This document shows, piece by piece, positions 44,168 through 51,618 of a DNA stretch of 64,000 nt (position 1 is its first letter; each line of letters opens with the position of its first letter). The position numbers were made by a program, and so were the translations under genes. Origin of the DNA: JAGWBJ01 sp964291465 (GTDB lineage Bacteria > Chloroflexota > Dehalococcoidia > Lucifugimonadales > JAGWBF01). The notes under the pieces are model-generated. The model had not been told where the DNA came from, ran no database searches, and saw nothing but the letters and a program-made list of their open reading frames with translations. The stretch covers positions 1-64,000 of the forward strand of contig OZ219933.1 in the NCBI GenBank assembly GCA_964291465.2. The letters are read 5' to 3'.

Positions 44168-45826
44168 CTAGACCTCCATCGCGACGGGCATGATCACGGG
44201 ACAGCGGCCCGTCTCCCTGACGACCAGACGGCGTACCGAGTCCCTCACCGTCCGGTTCACCTCCTCCCAGTCTATGGGATGCCCGGCGACGTGGTCTAGG
44301 GAATCCGCAACGGACTTGGACACCTTATCGAGGAGCTCGGGCGTCTCCCCATCGTCGGCGAACCCCTGGGACACCACCTGGGGCGGGGCGATGGGCGTGC
44401 CGGTGTCCCTGTCCAGCGCCAGCGCGACCACGAGGACGCCGTCCCGGGACAGGAGGCGCCGGTCCCTGAGCACGGGGCTGCCGCCCGTCCTCCTGGACCT
44501 GCCGTCCACGTAGATGTGGCCCGCGGGGACGGTCTCCACGACCTCTCCTCCCTCTGCGGTGAGCTCCAGCACGTCGCCGTCTTCGAGGACGAAGATGCGG
44601 TCCCTGGGCACTCCCATCTCCTCGGCCAGGTAGGAGTGGGTCACCAGGTGGTGGTACTCGCCGTGGATGGGGACGAAGTGTCGCGGCTTCGTGAGGCTCA
44701 GCATGATCTTCAGCTCTTCCTGGGCGGCGTGGCCGTGGACGTGCACCAGGGCGACGCGGTCGTACAGCACCCGGGCCCCCTGCCTGAAGAGGTTATCGAT
44801 GGTCCTGGTGATCACCGTCTCGTTGCCGGGGATGGGAGTGGCCGAGATTATGACCGTGTCTCCCGGTATCACGCGGATGTCCCTGTGGTCCCGGTTGGCT
44901 ATCCTGACCAGGGCCGAGGTGGGCTCTCCCTGGCTGCCGGTGGTTATCAGGACGATATCGTCCCCATCCAGGTGGCGGGTCTCCCCCGGTGGGAGCAGGA
45001 CGCCCGGAGGGGCGGAGAGGTACCCCATCTCCATGCTCATCTTCACGTTCTCCACCATGCTCCGCCCCACGATGGCCACCCTCCGGCCGTGGAAGGCGGC
45101 GGCGTCTATGACCTGCTGGATCCGGGAGATGAGGGAGGCGAAGGTGGCCACCAGCACGCGTCCCTGGGCATCGCCGATGGTCCTCTCCAGCGCGTCTCCC
45201 ACAACCCGCTCCGACGGGGTGTACCCGGGCACCTCTGCGTAGGTGGAGTCGGACAGAAGCAGGAGCACGCCGCGAGAGCCATAGGACGCCAGCTTCTCCA
45301 GGTCGGTGGCCTGGCCGTCCACCGGGGTGTGGTCGATCTTGAAGTCGCCGGTGTGGACCACGGTGCCCACGGGGGTCTCGATGGCCAGCCCCATGGCGTC
45401 GGGAATGCTGTGGCACACGCGGAAGAGCTCCACCCGGAAGCTCCCGGCCGGGATGGGGACCCCCGGCTCCGCCAGGTGAAGCTCCGCCCCGCGGGAGGAC
45501 CGGTTGTTGTTGAGCTTGACGGATATGAGGCCGTGGGCCAGCCGGGGAGCGTATATGGGGACCTCCAGGCTGGGAACTATGAAGGGCAGGGCCCCGGTGT
45601 GGTCTTCGTGGCCGTGGGTGATGAAGATGGCCCGCACCCGGTCTCGCCGCTCCAGCAGGTAGGTTACGTCGGGGATGACCAGGTCCACCCCCGGCATGTC
45701 CTCCTCGGGAAACAGGACCCCGCAGTCGATGACTATGATGTCATCGCCGTACTCCAGGGCCATCATGTTCTTGCCGACCTCCCCCAGACCACCCAGGGGA
45801 ATGACTCTCAAGGCGTTTTTGGACAT
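44168..45826 (-). CDS. rnj: Ribonuclease J
   Basis: The 552-aa enzyme is a metallo-beta-lactamase/beta-CASP ribonuclease: HGHEDHTGALPF (zinc motif HxHxDH), HTGDFKIDHTPVDG, SDSTYAE, TTGSQGEP and PIHGEYHHL. RNase J combines 5'-3' exonuclease and endonuclease activity in mRNA decay and rRNA maturation, as in low-GC Firmicutes and many Chloroflexota. It precedes ftsK with no gap. Confidence 0.94.
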   Translation of the reverse strand: MSKNALRVIPLGGLGEVGKNMMALEYGDDIIVIDCGVLFPEEDMPGVDLVIPDVTYLLERRDRVRAIFITHGHEDHTGALPFIVPSLEVPIYAPRLAHGLISVKLNNNRSSRGAELHLAEPGVPIPAGSFRVELFRVCHSIPDAMGLAIETPVGTVVHTGDFKIDHTPVDGQATDLEKLASYGSRGVLLLLSDSTYAEVPGYTPSERVVGDALERTIGDAQGRVLVATFASLISRIQQVIDAAAFHGRRVAIVGRSMVENVKMSMEMGYLSAPPGVLLPPGETRHLDGDDIVLITTGSQGEPTSALVRIANRDHRDIRVIPGDTVIISATPIPGNETVITRTIDNLFRQGARVLYDRVALVHVHGHAAQEELKIMLSLTKPRHFVPIHGEYHHLVTHSYLAEEMGVPRDRIFVLEDGDVLELTAEGGEVVETVPAGHIYVDGRSRRTGGSPVLRDRRLLSRDGVLVVALALDRDTGTPIAPPQVVSQGFADDGETPELLDKVSKSVADSLDHVAGHPIDWEEVNRTVRDSVRRLVVRETGRCPVIMPVAMEV

Positions 45827-45922
45827 ATCAAATTACGACCTTTGCCGGATTGGCGGCCGGTCTGCCCATGGGCCGACGGGGCCTAGCGCCGCAGCCTCCC
45901 CCGGGGACAGGGGGACGGCAGA

Positions 45923-46534
45923 CTAGAACATGGACAGCTGCTGGCCCTGGTCGTCACCGCCCTCTCCCCCCTGCTCCTGGGCGGGCGGAGTCTCCACCAG
46001 CAGGCCCGGAATGGCCCTGAAGTCCTGCATGATGGTCGATTTCAGCTCGTTTCGATGGAGGGCGGCTGCCGGATGCATCATCGGGTACACCAGCCTGCCT
46101 CCGACCGGACGGGCCTTGCCACGGGCCTTGCTGATGCTCTCCCTGGGGAAGAACTTGGACAGGGAGAAGCGGCCCAGGGTGACGATCACCTTGGGGTCGA
46201 TGAGATCGATCTGCCGGTCGAGGTACTTGCTGCAGGCGGCAGTCTCCGCCGGCAGGGGGTCACGGTTGTTGGGAGGCCGGCACTTGACCATGTTGGCGAT
46301 GAACACCCGGTCCCTGCGCAGCCCGGCGTCGGCCAGCAGGGCCTCCAGGAACTGGCCGGCGGGCCCCACGAAAGGCCTTCCCAGGCGGTCTTCGTGGAAA
46401 CCCGGCCCCTCGCCGATGAACATGATCTCAGCGTCCGCCGGTCCCTCGCCGGGCACCGCGTTGCTGCGGCTCCCGCTCAGGGGGCAGTCGGTACACGATC
46501 GCACCTGTCGGGCTACGTCTTCGAGGCTGTCCAT
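45923..46534 (-). CDS. Uracil-DNA glycosylase, 4Fe-4S type
   Basis: The protein (203 aa from ATG 46534) is a family 4 UDG: CTDCPLSGSRSNAVPG and a third/fourth Cys at MVKCRPPNNRDP and AACSKYL that ligate the cluster, active-site GEGPGFHEDRLGRPFVGPAG, and MHPAAALHR. It removes uracil from DNA. Two ATGs are in frame (46549 and 46534). TATAAT lies at 46550-46555, immediately upstream, so transcription would begin near 46543 and only the inner ATG would be used. The C-terminal QEQGGEGGDDQGQQLSMF tail is low complexity. Confidence 0.9.
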   Translation of the reverse strand: MDSLEDVARQVRSCTDCPLSGSRSNAVPGEGPADAEIMFIGEGPGFHEDRLGRPFVGPAGQFLEALLADAGLRRDRVFIANMVKCRPPNNRDPLPAETAACSKYLDRQIDLIDPKVIVTLGRFSLSKFFPRESISKARGKARPVGGRLVYPMMHPAAALHRNELKSTIMQDFRAIPGLLVETPPAQEQGGEGGDDQGQQLSMF

Positions 46535-46549
46535 GCTGGGCACGTCCAT

Positions 46550-46555
46550 ATTATA
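46550..46555 (-). promoter_or_regulatory. Candidate -10 box directly before the UDG gene
   Basis: TATAAT on the minus strand abuts the outer ATG at 46549. The -35 region has no good match. A leaderless or very short-leader transcript is implied. Confidence 0.35.
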
Positions 46556-46644
46556 CAGCCTTCGGCGAGGGCCTGTGGCATGGGGCGCCTGGTGAAGGGC
46601 GATAGGGGGTGTGCGGCGGTGACGGACCGGAGGGGAGGGGGGAC

Positions 46645-46905
46645 CTACTCGTCGGCGACGCCGTGCTCCTTCAGATAGTCGATGGCGTTCTGGATGGTGA
46701 GGATCTGGCCGGCGTCCTCGTCGGATATCTCTATCTTGGTCTCGTCGTCGGAGAACTCCTCCTCGAAGGCCATGATGAGCTCGGCTAGGTCCAGGGAGTC
46801 GGCGTTCAAGTCGTCGACGAAAGACGCTTCAGGGACGACGGCGTCGTCGCTGACGTCCAGCTTGTCTGCCACAATGGCCTTTACTCGATCGTAAACGGTT
46901 GCCAT
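46645..46905 (-). CDS. acpP: Acyl carrier protein
   Basis: The 86-aa acidic protein has the phosphopantetheine site DDLNADSLDLAELIMAFEEEF (Ser in DSLDL) and the usual four-helix pattern. It carries acyl chains in fatty-acid synthesis. It is longer by about eight residues than E. coli AcpP, with an acidic insertion ISDEDAGQIL. Position: seven bases after nusB and in the same operon as fabD. Confidence 0.95.
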   Translation of the reverse strand: MATVYDRVKAIVADKLDVSDDAVVPEASFVDDLNADSLDLAELIMAFEEEFSDDETKIEISDEDAGQILTIQNAIDYLKEHGVADE

Positions 46906-46912
46906 GCGCTGC

Positions 46913-47377
46913 TCACCTTCCTGGCTGTTCTTGGGCAGCCGCCCCCACGGGGTCCCGGTCCATGGCGTCCATCACCGAACCCAGCACGCCGTTGACGAAC
47001 CTGGCGGAGCTGTCGCTGCCGAAGGTCTTGGCCAGCTCCACCGCCTCGTTGATGGCCACTTTCCTCGGTACGTTCGGCTGATGCCTGATCTCGAACAAGG
47101 CCAGGCGAAGGATGTTCCGGTCGACTATCGGGAGCTGTCCTACGGGCCACGCGGGAGCGTACGTTTGGATCAGGTCGTCGATGCCCGTGCGCTCCTGCAC
47201 CACCCCCTCCAGGAGCTCGCGAGCGTATGACAGGCTGAGCTCCAGGGGGCCGGCTTCTTCGGTGAGCCACCGAAAGCAGGACTCGGTGGGGTGGTCCGTC
47301 AAGTCGGCCTCGTACAGCGCCTGCAGGGCCAGGCATCTGGACTCTCTCCTGTGGTGGGCCAAGCTTCCCCGCGACAT
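46913..47377 (-). CDS. nusB: Transcription antitermination protein NusB
   Basis: The 154-aa all-helical protein begins RRESRCLALQALYEADLT and ends with PRKVAINEAVELAKTFGSDSSARFVNGVLGSVMD, the classic NusB C-terminal signature. It binds boxA RNA with S10 in rRNA antitermination. ATG 47377 fits; a longer frame exists upstream, overlapping fabD in another frame. The gene lies 20 bases downstream of fabD. Confidence 0.93.
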   Translation of the reverse strand: MSRGSLAHHRRESRCLALQALYEADLTDHPTESCFRWLTEEAGPLELSLSYARELLEGVVQERTGIDDLIQTYAPAWPVGQLPIVDRNILRLALFEIRHQPNVPRKVAINEAVELAKTFGSDSSARFVNGVLGSVMDAMDRDPVGAAAQEQPGR

Positions 47378-47397
47378 GCGATCACACTGCCGGCAAG

Positions 47398-48411
47398 CTA
47401 GGAGAGAGGCGACGGCCGGGCTGACAGGGCTCCGTTCAGTCCGTACTCCGCCACCTTGCGGACCGTCGGCGGATCGGCGACGTTCATGACCGCCACGTGG
47501 TTGTCTTTGTAGGAGGGGTTGGAGACGATGCGCTTTATGAGCCCGCCCAGGACCCTGCCGGGGCCGAACTCGATGAAGCTGGACACTCCTTCGTCCACCA
47601 TGCGCCACACGGACTGCTTCCACTTGACGCAGTGGCAGAGCTGGGTCTTCAGCTCGGCCCGCGCCTGGTCGGCCGACGTTATGGGACTGGAGGTGGCGTT
47701 GGCGATGACCGGCACGGCCGGGTCGCGGAACCTGGCGTCGTCTATGGCCGAGGCCAGGCCCTCCTGGGCAGGCGACATGAGGGACGAGTGGAAGGCCCCG
47801 TTCACCGCCAGGGCGATGGCCTTTCTCGCCCCTCGTATGGAGCACATGTCCACCGCCCGGGCGACACAGAGCTTGTCCCCGCTGATGACGATCTGGTCGT
47901 TTCCGTTGACGTTGGCCATCTCGGCCCCCGTCTCGGAGCAGACCTCCTCCACCGTCTCTTCGTCCAGGCCGATGATGGCGGCCATGCTCCCGGGGCGCAT
48001 CTCCGCGGCCTCTTGCATGAGCTTGGCCCGCTCGCGCACCAGGCGTACGCCGTCTTCCAGGTCCAGCACGCCGGCGACCACCAGGGAGCTGTACTCACCC
48101 AGGCTGTGGCCCGCCACCGCGGCGGGCTGCAGGGCGTGACCCTCCAACTCCTCCAGGGCCTTGTAGCAGGCCAGGCTGGTGGCCATGATGGCAGGTTGGG
48201 AGTACACGGTCTTCTTCAGGTCGTCCTCTGGCCCGTGGAAGATCATGTCGGTCAGGGGCATCGACAGGATCTCGTCCACCCGGTCGAAGACGTCCCTGGC
48301 GGCCCTGGACGTCTCGTACAGCTCCAGCCCCATGCCCACGAACTGCGAGCCCTGGCCCGGAAACACGTAGGCGGTCTTGGAGTCTTCCTGCTTCTCCGTT
48401 GTTCTCTCCAT
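47398..48411 (-). CDS. fabD: Malonyl CoA-acyl carrier protein transacylase
   Basis: The 337-aa enzyme has the motifs VFPGQGSQFVGMG, the nucleophile elbow GHSLGEYS and the catalytic His region NGAFHSSLM, plus EFGPGRVLGGLIKR. It transfers malonyl groups from CoA to ACP, and acpP lies two genes downstream. The C-terminal extension after SNPSYKDNHV is a bit longer than usual. Confidence 0.94.
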   Translation of the reverse strand: MERTTEKQEDSKTAYVFPGQGSQFVGMGLELYETSRAARDVFDRVDEILSMPLTDMIFHGPEDDLKKTVYSQPAIMATSLACYKALEELEGHALQPAAVAGHSLGEYSSLVVAGVLDLEDGVRLVRERAKLMQEAAEMRPGSMAAIIGLDEETVEEVCSETGAEMANVNGNDQIVISGDKLCVARAVDMCSIRGARKAIALAVNGAFHSSLMSPAQEGLASAIDDARFRDPAVPVIANATSSPITSADQARAELKTQLCHCVKWKQSVWRMVDEGVSSFIEFGPGRVLGGLIKRIVSNPSYKDNHVAVMNVADPPTVRKVAEYGLNGALSARPSPLS

Positions 48412-48498
48412 TCGGCGGATTCCCTTAAAGAAAATACATGATTGCGTCGGAGCTCCGGGTGCCGTCGGCCGTAGACCGTGCCGGCCCTTCTCTTGCTG

Positions 48499-48678
48499 TT
48501 ATTCTGCCTCCCTTACGAGACGGCCCTTGTAGTAGCCGCAGCTCGGACAGGCAGTGTGGGAGAGCTTCGCGCCGCGGCATTGGGGACAGCGGGAGGGATG
48601 CACCGGCTTCAGCTTGTACGCCACAAGCCTGCGGCCCTGCCTTGCCTTGGTCAGTTTTTTGGTTGGTAGCGCTCCCAT
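48499..48678 (-). CDS. rpmF: 50S ribosomal protein L32
   Basis: The 59-aa basic protein has the L32 start GALPTKKLTKARQGRRL and a zinc-ribbon of four cysteines (CPQCRGAKLSHTACPSCGYYKGR). It is a component of the large ribosomal subunit. It follows the DUF177 gene by 16 bases, the conserved DUF177-rpmF pair, and precedes fabD, as in many bacteria. Confidence 0.95.
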   Translation of the reverse strand: MGALPTKKLTKARQGRRLVAYKLKPVHPSRCPQCRGAKLSHTACPSCGYYKGRLVREAE

Positions 48679-48694
48679 GGTGCCTCGACTTCCC

Positions 48695-49225
48695 TCAGCC
48701 GCCGGCCCGGCCCAGCAGCCCTGCCAGAGCGCCCAGCCCGGAGCGGTCCGGGCCCTCCTGGCACACGCCGCATACGCCAGCGTCCCGGCGCGCGCCACAG
48801 ACGCTGCACAGGCCCCCGCAGGCGTCGCTGCAGAGGGGCTTCATGGGCTGGTTGGCGATGGTGTATTCCTCCAGGGCATCCCGCAGGTCCAGGCAGTGCC
48901 GGTGGTCGATGGTAAAGACGCCCTCGTCGACTGACCGGGCGTCCAGGGGCCTGCCGGTGGTGACGTCCACCGTCGGGACGTACTCCTCTCCCATGACCAG
49001 CTTGGAGGAATGGGTAAACCCCTCCAGGCACCTGCTGCAGGTCGCCGGGGACTGCACGTCCACGCCCACGTCCACCCAGATGCCGCGGTCCGTCCGCATC
49101 ATCGACACCCGGCCCCGGGGCGCGAGCGTAGCCTCCGAGCCATCCAACGTGAGTGAACCGGAGACTTCGTAGGTGCGGGTGGAGCCTACGGACTCCTTCA
49201 AAAGCTGGGAGACATTGTAATACAT
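48695..49225 (-). CDS. DUF177 (YceD-like) protein
   Basis: The 176-aa product starts MYYNVSQLLKESVGSTRTYEV and has the domain core SPATCSRCLEGFTHSSKLVMGEEYVP followed by cysteine pairs in CSDACGGLCSVCGARRDAGVCGVC, which could bind zinc. DUF177 proteins are linked to 23S rRNA/50S accumulation and nearly always precede rpmF, as here. ATG 49225 lies about 31 bases after the likely transcription start. An upstream in-frame ATG at 49285 would precede the promoter. Confidence 0.88.
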   Translation of the reverse strand: MYYNVSQLLKESVGSTRTYEVSGSLTLDGSEATLAPRGRVSMMRTDRGIWVDVGVDVQSPATCSRCLEGFTHSSKLVMGEEYVPTVDVTTGRPLDARSVDEGVFTIDHRHCLDLRDALEEYTIANQPMKPLCSDACGGLCSVCGARRDAGVCGVCQEGPDRSGLGALAGLLGRAGG

Positions 49226-49262
49226 AGACTGTCGCGACTCGATCGTCCCGATACCGGTCGTT

Positions 49263-49293
49263 ATTATAAGAGGCGTCTTGGGCATCCTGTCAA
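49263..49293 (-). promoter_or_regulatory. Promoter of the DUF177-rpmF-fabD-nusB-acpP operon
   Basis: Minus-strand TTGACA (49288-49293) and TATAAT (49263-49268) are perfect hexamers spaced by 19 bases. The -35 box overlaps the stop codon of the methylmalonyl-CoA mutase small subunit, so the operon promoter sits inside the end of the preceding gene. Confidence 0.65.
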
Positions 49294-49727
49294 GTAGCGA
49301 GGCCGTGAAACGGCCCCCCTTCCCTGCGCTGGACCGCCTGGCGTATTGACTCGACGATGGCCGCCGTGGAGGTGCCGGGCCCGAATATGACGTCTATTCC
49401 GGCTTCCAACAGGGGTGCCCGGTCCTCCTCGGGTATTATGCCGCCCGCCACCACGACCACGTCCTCCATCCCCTTCTCCTTCAGGCCTTGCAGTATCTCG
49501 GGGAATATCTCCATGTGGGCGCCCGACAGTATGCTCAGCCCCACCACGTCCACGTCCTCCTGGGCCGCGGCCTCCACGATCATCCTGGGGGTCTGGCGGA
49601 TGCCCGTGTAGACCACCTCCATACCTGCGTCCCGGATGGCCCTGGCCACGACCTTGGCGCCCCGGTCGTGGCCGTCCAGGCCGGGCTTGGCGATCAGCAC
49701 CCGTATGGCGCCCCGTCCTCGGACCAT
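49290..49727 (-). CDS. Methylmalonyl-CoA mutase, cobalamin-binding subunit
   Basis: The 145-aa protein from ATG 49727 is a stand-alone B12-binding domain: RVLIAKPGLDGHDRGAKVVARAIRDAGMEVVYTG with the DxHxxG cobalamin-His motif, GLSILSGAHM and FGPGTSTAAI. It pairs with the large catalytic subunit at 51619-53298 to isomerise methylmalonyl-CoA and succinyl-CoA. The open frame extends upstream through eleven repeated MPIL units to 49892, but ATG 49727 starts one base after the epimerase stop, has a GAGGTGG ribosome site, and gives the standard length for the family. Reinitiation after the epimerase is therefore likely. Confidence 0.9.
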   Translation of the reverse strand: MVRGRGAIRVLIAKPGLDGHDRGAKVVARAIRDAGMEVVYTGIRQTPRMIVEAAAQEDVDVVGLSILSGAHMEIFPEILQGLKEKGMEDVVVVAGGIIPEEDRAPLLEAGIDVIFGPGTSTAAIVESIRQAVQRREGGPFHGLAT

Positions 49728-49728
49728 G

Positions 49729-50340
49729 TCAGCAGCCACCTCGTCCATCAGAATGGGCATCAGAATGGGCATCAGAATGGGCATCAGAATGGGCATCAGA
49801 ATGGGCATCAGAATGGGCATCAGAATGGGCATCAGAATGGGCATCAGAATGGGCATCAGAATGGGCATCAGAATGGGCATCGGATTGGGCATCAGAACCT
49901 GCGTCGGGACCGGCCGTCTCCACCAGCTCCGTCAGCACTCCGTGGGTCGACCGGGGATGCAGGAAGGCGATGGTGCCCGACAGGCCCTCCCGGGGGCTGC
50001 TGTCCACCAGCTCCACGCCCCTTTCCGCCAGCGCCCGGAGCTTCCCGTCTATGTCGTCGACGTTGAGGGCCAGGTGGTGCAGCCCCTCGCCCCGGCGTTG
50101 GATGAACCGCCCCACGGGGCTCTCCGGGGACAAGGGCTCCAGCAGCTCCAGGCGTGTCTGGCCCAGGGGCAGCAGGGTCGCCTTCACCCCCTGGTCTTCC
50201 AGGACGGCGACCTCTCCCCTGGGCACCCCGAACACGTCGTGGAACAGGGCCATGGCCGCCTCCAGGTCGCGGACGGCGATGCCCACGTGGTCGGCGTGCC
50301 GCACCGTGCACGGGGGTGTCGTTTTCGGCATGCCTGTCAT
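49729..50340 (-). CDS. mce: Methylmalonyl-CoA epimerase with C-terminal Ser-Asp-Ala-His tail
   Basis: The first about 145 residues are a glyoxalase/VOC-fold epimerase: DHVGIAVRDLEAAMALFHDVFG (metal His), LEPLSPESPVGRFIQRRGEGLHHLALNVDDID and a Glu in VLTELVE. It interconverts methylmalonyl-CoA epimers for the mutase. Downstream of the domain is a 48-residue low-complexity tail of repeated SDAH, encoded by the 12-bp minisatellite, with the last residues SDGRGGC. The tail has no counterpart in usual epimerases (about 135-150 aa). ATG 50340 is the first start after the acyl-CoA dehydrogenase stop 20 bases upstream. Confidence 0.88.
   Translation of the reverse strand: MTGMPKTTPPCTVRHADHVGIAVRDLEAAMALFHDVFGVPRGEVAVLEDQGVKATLLPLGQTRLELLEPLSPESPVGRFIQRRGEGLHHLALNVDDIDGKLRALAERGVELVDSSPREGLSGTIAFLHPRSTHGVLTELVETAGPDAGSDAQSDAHSDAHSDAHSDAHSDAHSDAHSDAHSDAHSDAHSDAHSDAHSDGRGGC
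49749..49892 (-). repeat. 12-bp coding minisatellite, 11 exact copies plus one variant
   Basis: cagaatgggcat is repeated without change from 49749 to 49880, and a variant copy (cggattgggcat) follows at 49881-49892. Read in the epimerase frame it encodes the tetrapeptide DAHS; in the mutase-subunit frame it encodes MPIL. Since the unit is a multiple of three, gain or loss of copies would leave both frames open. Confidence 0.95.
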
Positions 50341-50360
50341 TGGAAGACTACCCGGGGTCC

Positions 50361-51515
50361 CTACACCTTGTACCGGGCCAGTATCTGCCGGGCGATGATG
50401 AGCCGCTGGACCTCGGAGGTGCCCTCGTAGATGGTGGTCACCCGGGCGTCGCGGAAGTAGCGCTCCACGGGGGACTCCTTGAAGTACCCGTAGCCGCCGT
50501 GGACCTGGAGCGCCTTGGAGGTCACCCGCACGGCCGCCTCCGAGGCCAGGAGCTTGGCCATGGACGCCTCGTTGATGTAGGGGAGACCATTGTCCTTCAG
50601 CGTGGCGGCGTGCATGGTTGCCACCCGGGAGGCGTACACGTCGGTGGCCATGTCGGCCAGCATGAACTGGATGGCCTGGTGCTGAGCGATGGGCTGCCCG
50701 AAGGACTGTCGCTGCTGGGCGTAGCTCAACGCCGCTTCCAGGGCCGCCTGGGCGATGCCGACGCACTGGGCCGCGATGACGATGCGGCTGGAGTCCAGAA
50801 TATCCATGGCGTAGCGGAACCCCCTGCCCTCCTCTCCGATCAGGTTTTCGGCGGGCACGCGGACGTCCTCCAGGGTCACCTCGGTGGTCGTAGACCCCCG
50901 CATGCCCATCTTGCCGTGCTGCTTTTGTACGGTGAGGCCCGGAGCATCGGTGTCCACGATGAAGGCGGCGATGCCCCGGGAACCCTGGCTTCGGTCCAAG
51001 GTTGCGAAGAGGACGATGGCGCGGGCCACGTCGGCGTTGGTGATGAACGTCTTGCTGCCGTTCAGCCGGTACAGGCCGTCATCGAGGGTCGCCGTCGTCC
51101 GCAGGGCCGCGGCGTCGGACCCGCCCCCCGGCTCGGTCATGGCCCAGGCGACGATCCCGTCGCCGGCGGCCAGCGATGGAACGTACCTGGACTTCTGCTC
51201 CTCGCTGCCGAACTGGTAGATGGTCTGGACGCCCAGGGACATGTGGGCCACGAGAGTCACGCTGGCCGACGCGTCCCCCCGGGCCACCTCCTCCTCGGCG
51301 ATGGCCATCTGGCGGTACCCGCCCCCGCTGCCGCCCAGGGCGGGGTCGACCCCGATGCCGGGCAGCCCCAGGCCGGCCATGCCCTTCCACACCTCCCAGG
51401 AGAACTCCTCCCGCTCGTCCAGATCCCGGGCCCGGGGAGCCAGCTCCCGCTCGGCGAACCGCCGCACCGTCGCCTGGAGCATCCTTTCCTCTTCGGTGAG
51501 GAGGAGGTCCGTCAT
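50361..51515 (-). CDS. Acyl-CoA dehydrogenase
   Basis: The 384-aa flavoenzyme contains MTEPGGGSDAAALRT (FAD-binding), the middle domain, and the C-terminal helices RQSFGQPIAQHQAIQFMLADMATDVYASR, LQVHGGYGYFKESPVERYFRDARVTTIYEGTSEVQRLIIARQIL. The catalytic Glu is in YEGTSE. It oxidises acyl-CoA to enoyl-CoA; chain preference cannot be told. ATG 51515 follows GAGGCGCACCG, preceded upstream by a family B repeat. Its position between mutase and epimerase suggests branched or odd-chain acyl-CoA breakdown. Confidence 0.93.
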   Translation of the reverse strand: MTDLLLTEEERMLQATVRRFAERELAPRARDLDEREEFSWEVWKGMAGLGLPGIGVDPALGGSGGGYRQMAIAEEEVARGDASASVTLVAHMSLGVQTIYQFGSEEQKSRYVPSLAAGDGIVAWAMTEPGGGSDAAALRTTATLDDGLYRLNGSKTFITNADVARAIVLFATLDRSQGSRGIAAFIVDTDAPGLTVQKQHGKMGMRGSTTTEVTLEDVRVPAENLIGEEGRGFRYAMDILDSSRIVIAAQCVGIAQAALEAALSYAQQRQSFGQPIAQHQAIQFMLADMATDVYASRVATMHAATLKDNGLPYINEASMAKLLASEAAVRVTSKALQVHGGYGYFKESPVERYFRDARVTTIYEGTSEVQRLIIARQILARYKV

Positions 51516-51578
51516 CGGTGCGCCTCGCCGGCGCCGTGTCCAGAGCGTCTCCTGGGCCGCATTGGGCTGGCCCCTCCG

Positions 51579-51605
51579 CTGGATTCCCGCGTCCGCGGGA
51601 ATGAC
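51579..51605. repeat. Palindromic repeat, family B end fragment
   Basis: ggattcccgcgtccgcgggaatgac sits between the mutase large-subunit stop and the acyl-CoA dehydrogenase start, inside an operon-like minus-strand run. It shows that this repeat family is not confined to the accessory region. Confidence 0.7.
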
Positions 51606-51618
51606 GGGGCAACGTGTC

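Noticed and set aside
49728..49892. Translation of the MPIL repeats as the real N-terminus of the mutase B12 subunit
   Set aside because: No ribosome site precedes the repeat ATGs, while ATG 49727 lies one base after the epimerase stop with GAGGTGG upstream and gives the family's usual length. The repeat is better explained as the epimerase tail.
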